From contig NZ_FLKH01000012.1 of the NCBI RefSeq assembly GCF_900086715.1, forward strand, positions 1,302,001-1,366,000: a DNA stretch of 64,000 nt, in the 5' to 3' direction. Shown here one piece after another: positions 63,371 to 64,000 of this stretch. Source of the stretch: Gracilibacillus timonensis. Its GTDB lineage: Bacteria; Bacillota; Bacilli; Bacillales; Amphibacillaceae. The translations under genes were made by a program, and so were the position numbers. Every line of letters starts with the position of its first letter. Positions within the stretch are counted from its first letter, which is position 1. The notes below the pieces were generated by a model. The model ran no database searches. It saw only the letters and a program-made list of their open reading frames with translations, and was not told the origin of the DNA.

Positions 63371-64000
63371 CTATACGTCATTCTTTACCAATCGCGTGAT
63401 AAAGAATCCGTCGCTATTCAAATCCTGAGGAAATAATTGCAATCCCCATTTGGATTTCCCGGCACACTGTTGAACGATCTGGGGCAGCTCCTCAAAAAAA
63501 GTCGGATCAACCTGATAATTCGGATAACGTACAAGGAAAGCCTCTATCACTTGTTCATTTTCTTCCTTATCTACTGTGCAAGTACTATACACTAGTTTAC
63601 CATCTTTTTTTAATAAAGGCTGTACTGCTTCTAATATTTCTATTTGAATAGACGCTAATGTGGTAACATCCTGTTCTTGTCGATGATAGCGAATATCTGG
63701 TTTGCTGCGCAGCACTCCAAGACCCGAGCAAGGGGCATCGATCAATATTCTGTCAAACGAAGCAGCTGCATGGGTTTCTGCTAATTTTCTAGCATCACCT
63801 GCCTCTGTTCGAATAGCTGTTAATCCTAATTGCTCTGCCTTTTGCATCACTAGTTTTGTCTTTTTTTCGTGAAGATCATTGGCAATAACAATACCATGAT
63901 CGCACAGTTTTTCAGCGATATGTGTCGTCTTGCCTCCTGGGGCACTGCAAGCATCCAAAATCTTCATGCCTTCTGTAATATCCATTAATTCTGCCACCAG
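63371..64000 (-). CDS. rsmB: 16S rRNA m5C methyltransferase RsmB (C-terminal part, gene runs off the window)
   Basis: Methylates C967 (E. coli numbering) in 16S rRNA. The visible 210 codons are the catalytic domain: ACSAPGGKTTHIAEKL (SAM site), the Cys of DAPCSGLGVLRS and the Cys of VYSTCTVDKEENEQV, as in other RsmB enzymes, and a C-terminal GFFITRLVKNDV-type end. The frame is open to the window edge; the N-terminal NusB-like half is not visible. Confidence 0.93.
   Translation of the reverse strand: MVAELMDITEGMKILDACSAPGGKTTHIAEKLCDHGIVIANDLHEKKTKLVMQKAEQLGLTAIRTEAGDARKLAETHAAASFDRILIDAPCSGLGVLRSKPDIRYHRQEQDVTTLASIQIEILEAVQPLLKKDGKLVYSTCTVDKEENEQVIEAFLVRYPNYQVDPTFFEELPQIVQQCAGKSKWGLQLFPQDLNSDGFFITRLVKNDV

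Overview
This window is one continuous piece of a low-to-moderate GC Firmicute chromosome. Gene order and protein sequences match the Bacillus subtilis rsmB-to-fla/che segment, read on the minus strand. Small spacing differences and several intergenic repeats suggest a Bacillaceae outside the B. subtilis group, perhaps a halophile or alkaliphile of the Oceanobacillus/Virgibacillus/Gracilibacillus type. That placement is inference; no species can be named from the sequence. Flagella, spoVM (sporulation), codY and succinyl-CoA synthetase point to a motile, spore-forming heterotroph.

Layout from right to left, which is the direction of transcription. rsmB (partial), prpC, prkC, rsgA, rpe and thiN form a translation and signalling operon, followed by the 27-codon sporulation gene spoVM. 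An accessory block interrupts the usual spoVM-rpmB junction. It contains an AraC regulator on the plus strand, divergent from an Old Yellow Enzyme/Fe-S/FAD reductase and a secreted flavinylated flavoprotein reductase. Then come rpmB (plus strand), yloU, fakA, recG, the FapR-controlled fatty-acid genes fapR-plsX-fabD-fabG-acpP, and rnc. A lipoprotein and a DUF1128 protein sit between rnc and smc. The SRP and ribosome genes follow: smc-ftsY, ylxM-ffh, rpsP-khpA, ylqD-rimM-trmD, rplS, signal peptidase, rbgA and rnhB. Next are a FliK-like/FlhB-like pair, sucCD, dprA, topA and the xerC-hslV-hslU-codY operon. The window ends in the fla/che operon, flgB through fliQ and the first codon of fliR.

The flagellar genes run in build order: rod (flgB, flgC), basal body (fliE, fliF), switch (fliG), export apparatus (fliH-fliJ), hook (fliK, flgD, flgE), motor and switch (fliL, fliM, fliY, cheY), then the type III export gate (fliO/Z, P, Q). 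They have a good sigma-A-type promoter upstream of flgB. Three groups normally found here in B. subtilis are absent from their usual places: rlmN between rsmB and prpC, trmFO between topA and xerC, and sdaAB-sdaAA between fakA and recG.

Most of the unusual material lies between genes. There is a dispersed repeat whose two best copies share a hairpin with a compensatory base-pair change. A tandem 144-bp repeat sits inside the long 5' leader of fapR, next to its FapR operator. A 1.3-kb mosaic between ylqD and khpA carries a strong unassigned plus-strand promoter and two hairpins with the same AGGAC loop. There is also a 50-bp direct duplication upstream of rpmB and a small inverted-repeat element in the topA leader. 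No rRNA, tRNA, CRISPR array, intact insertion sequence or prophage was seen.
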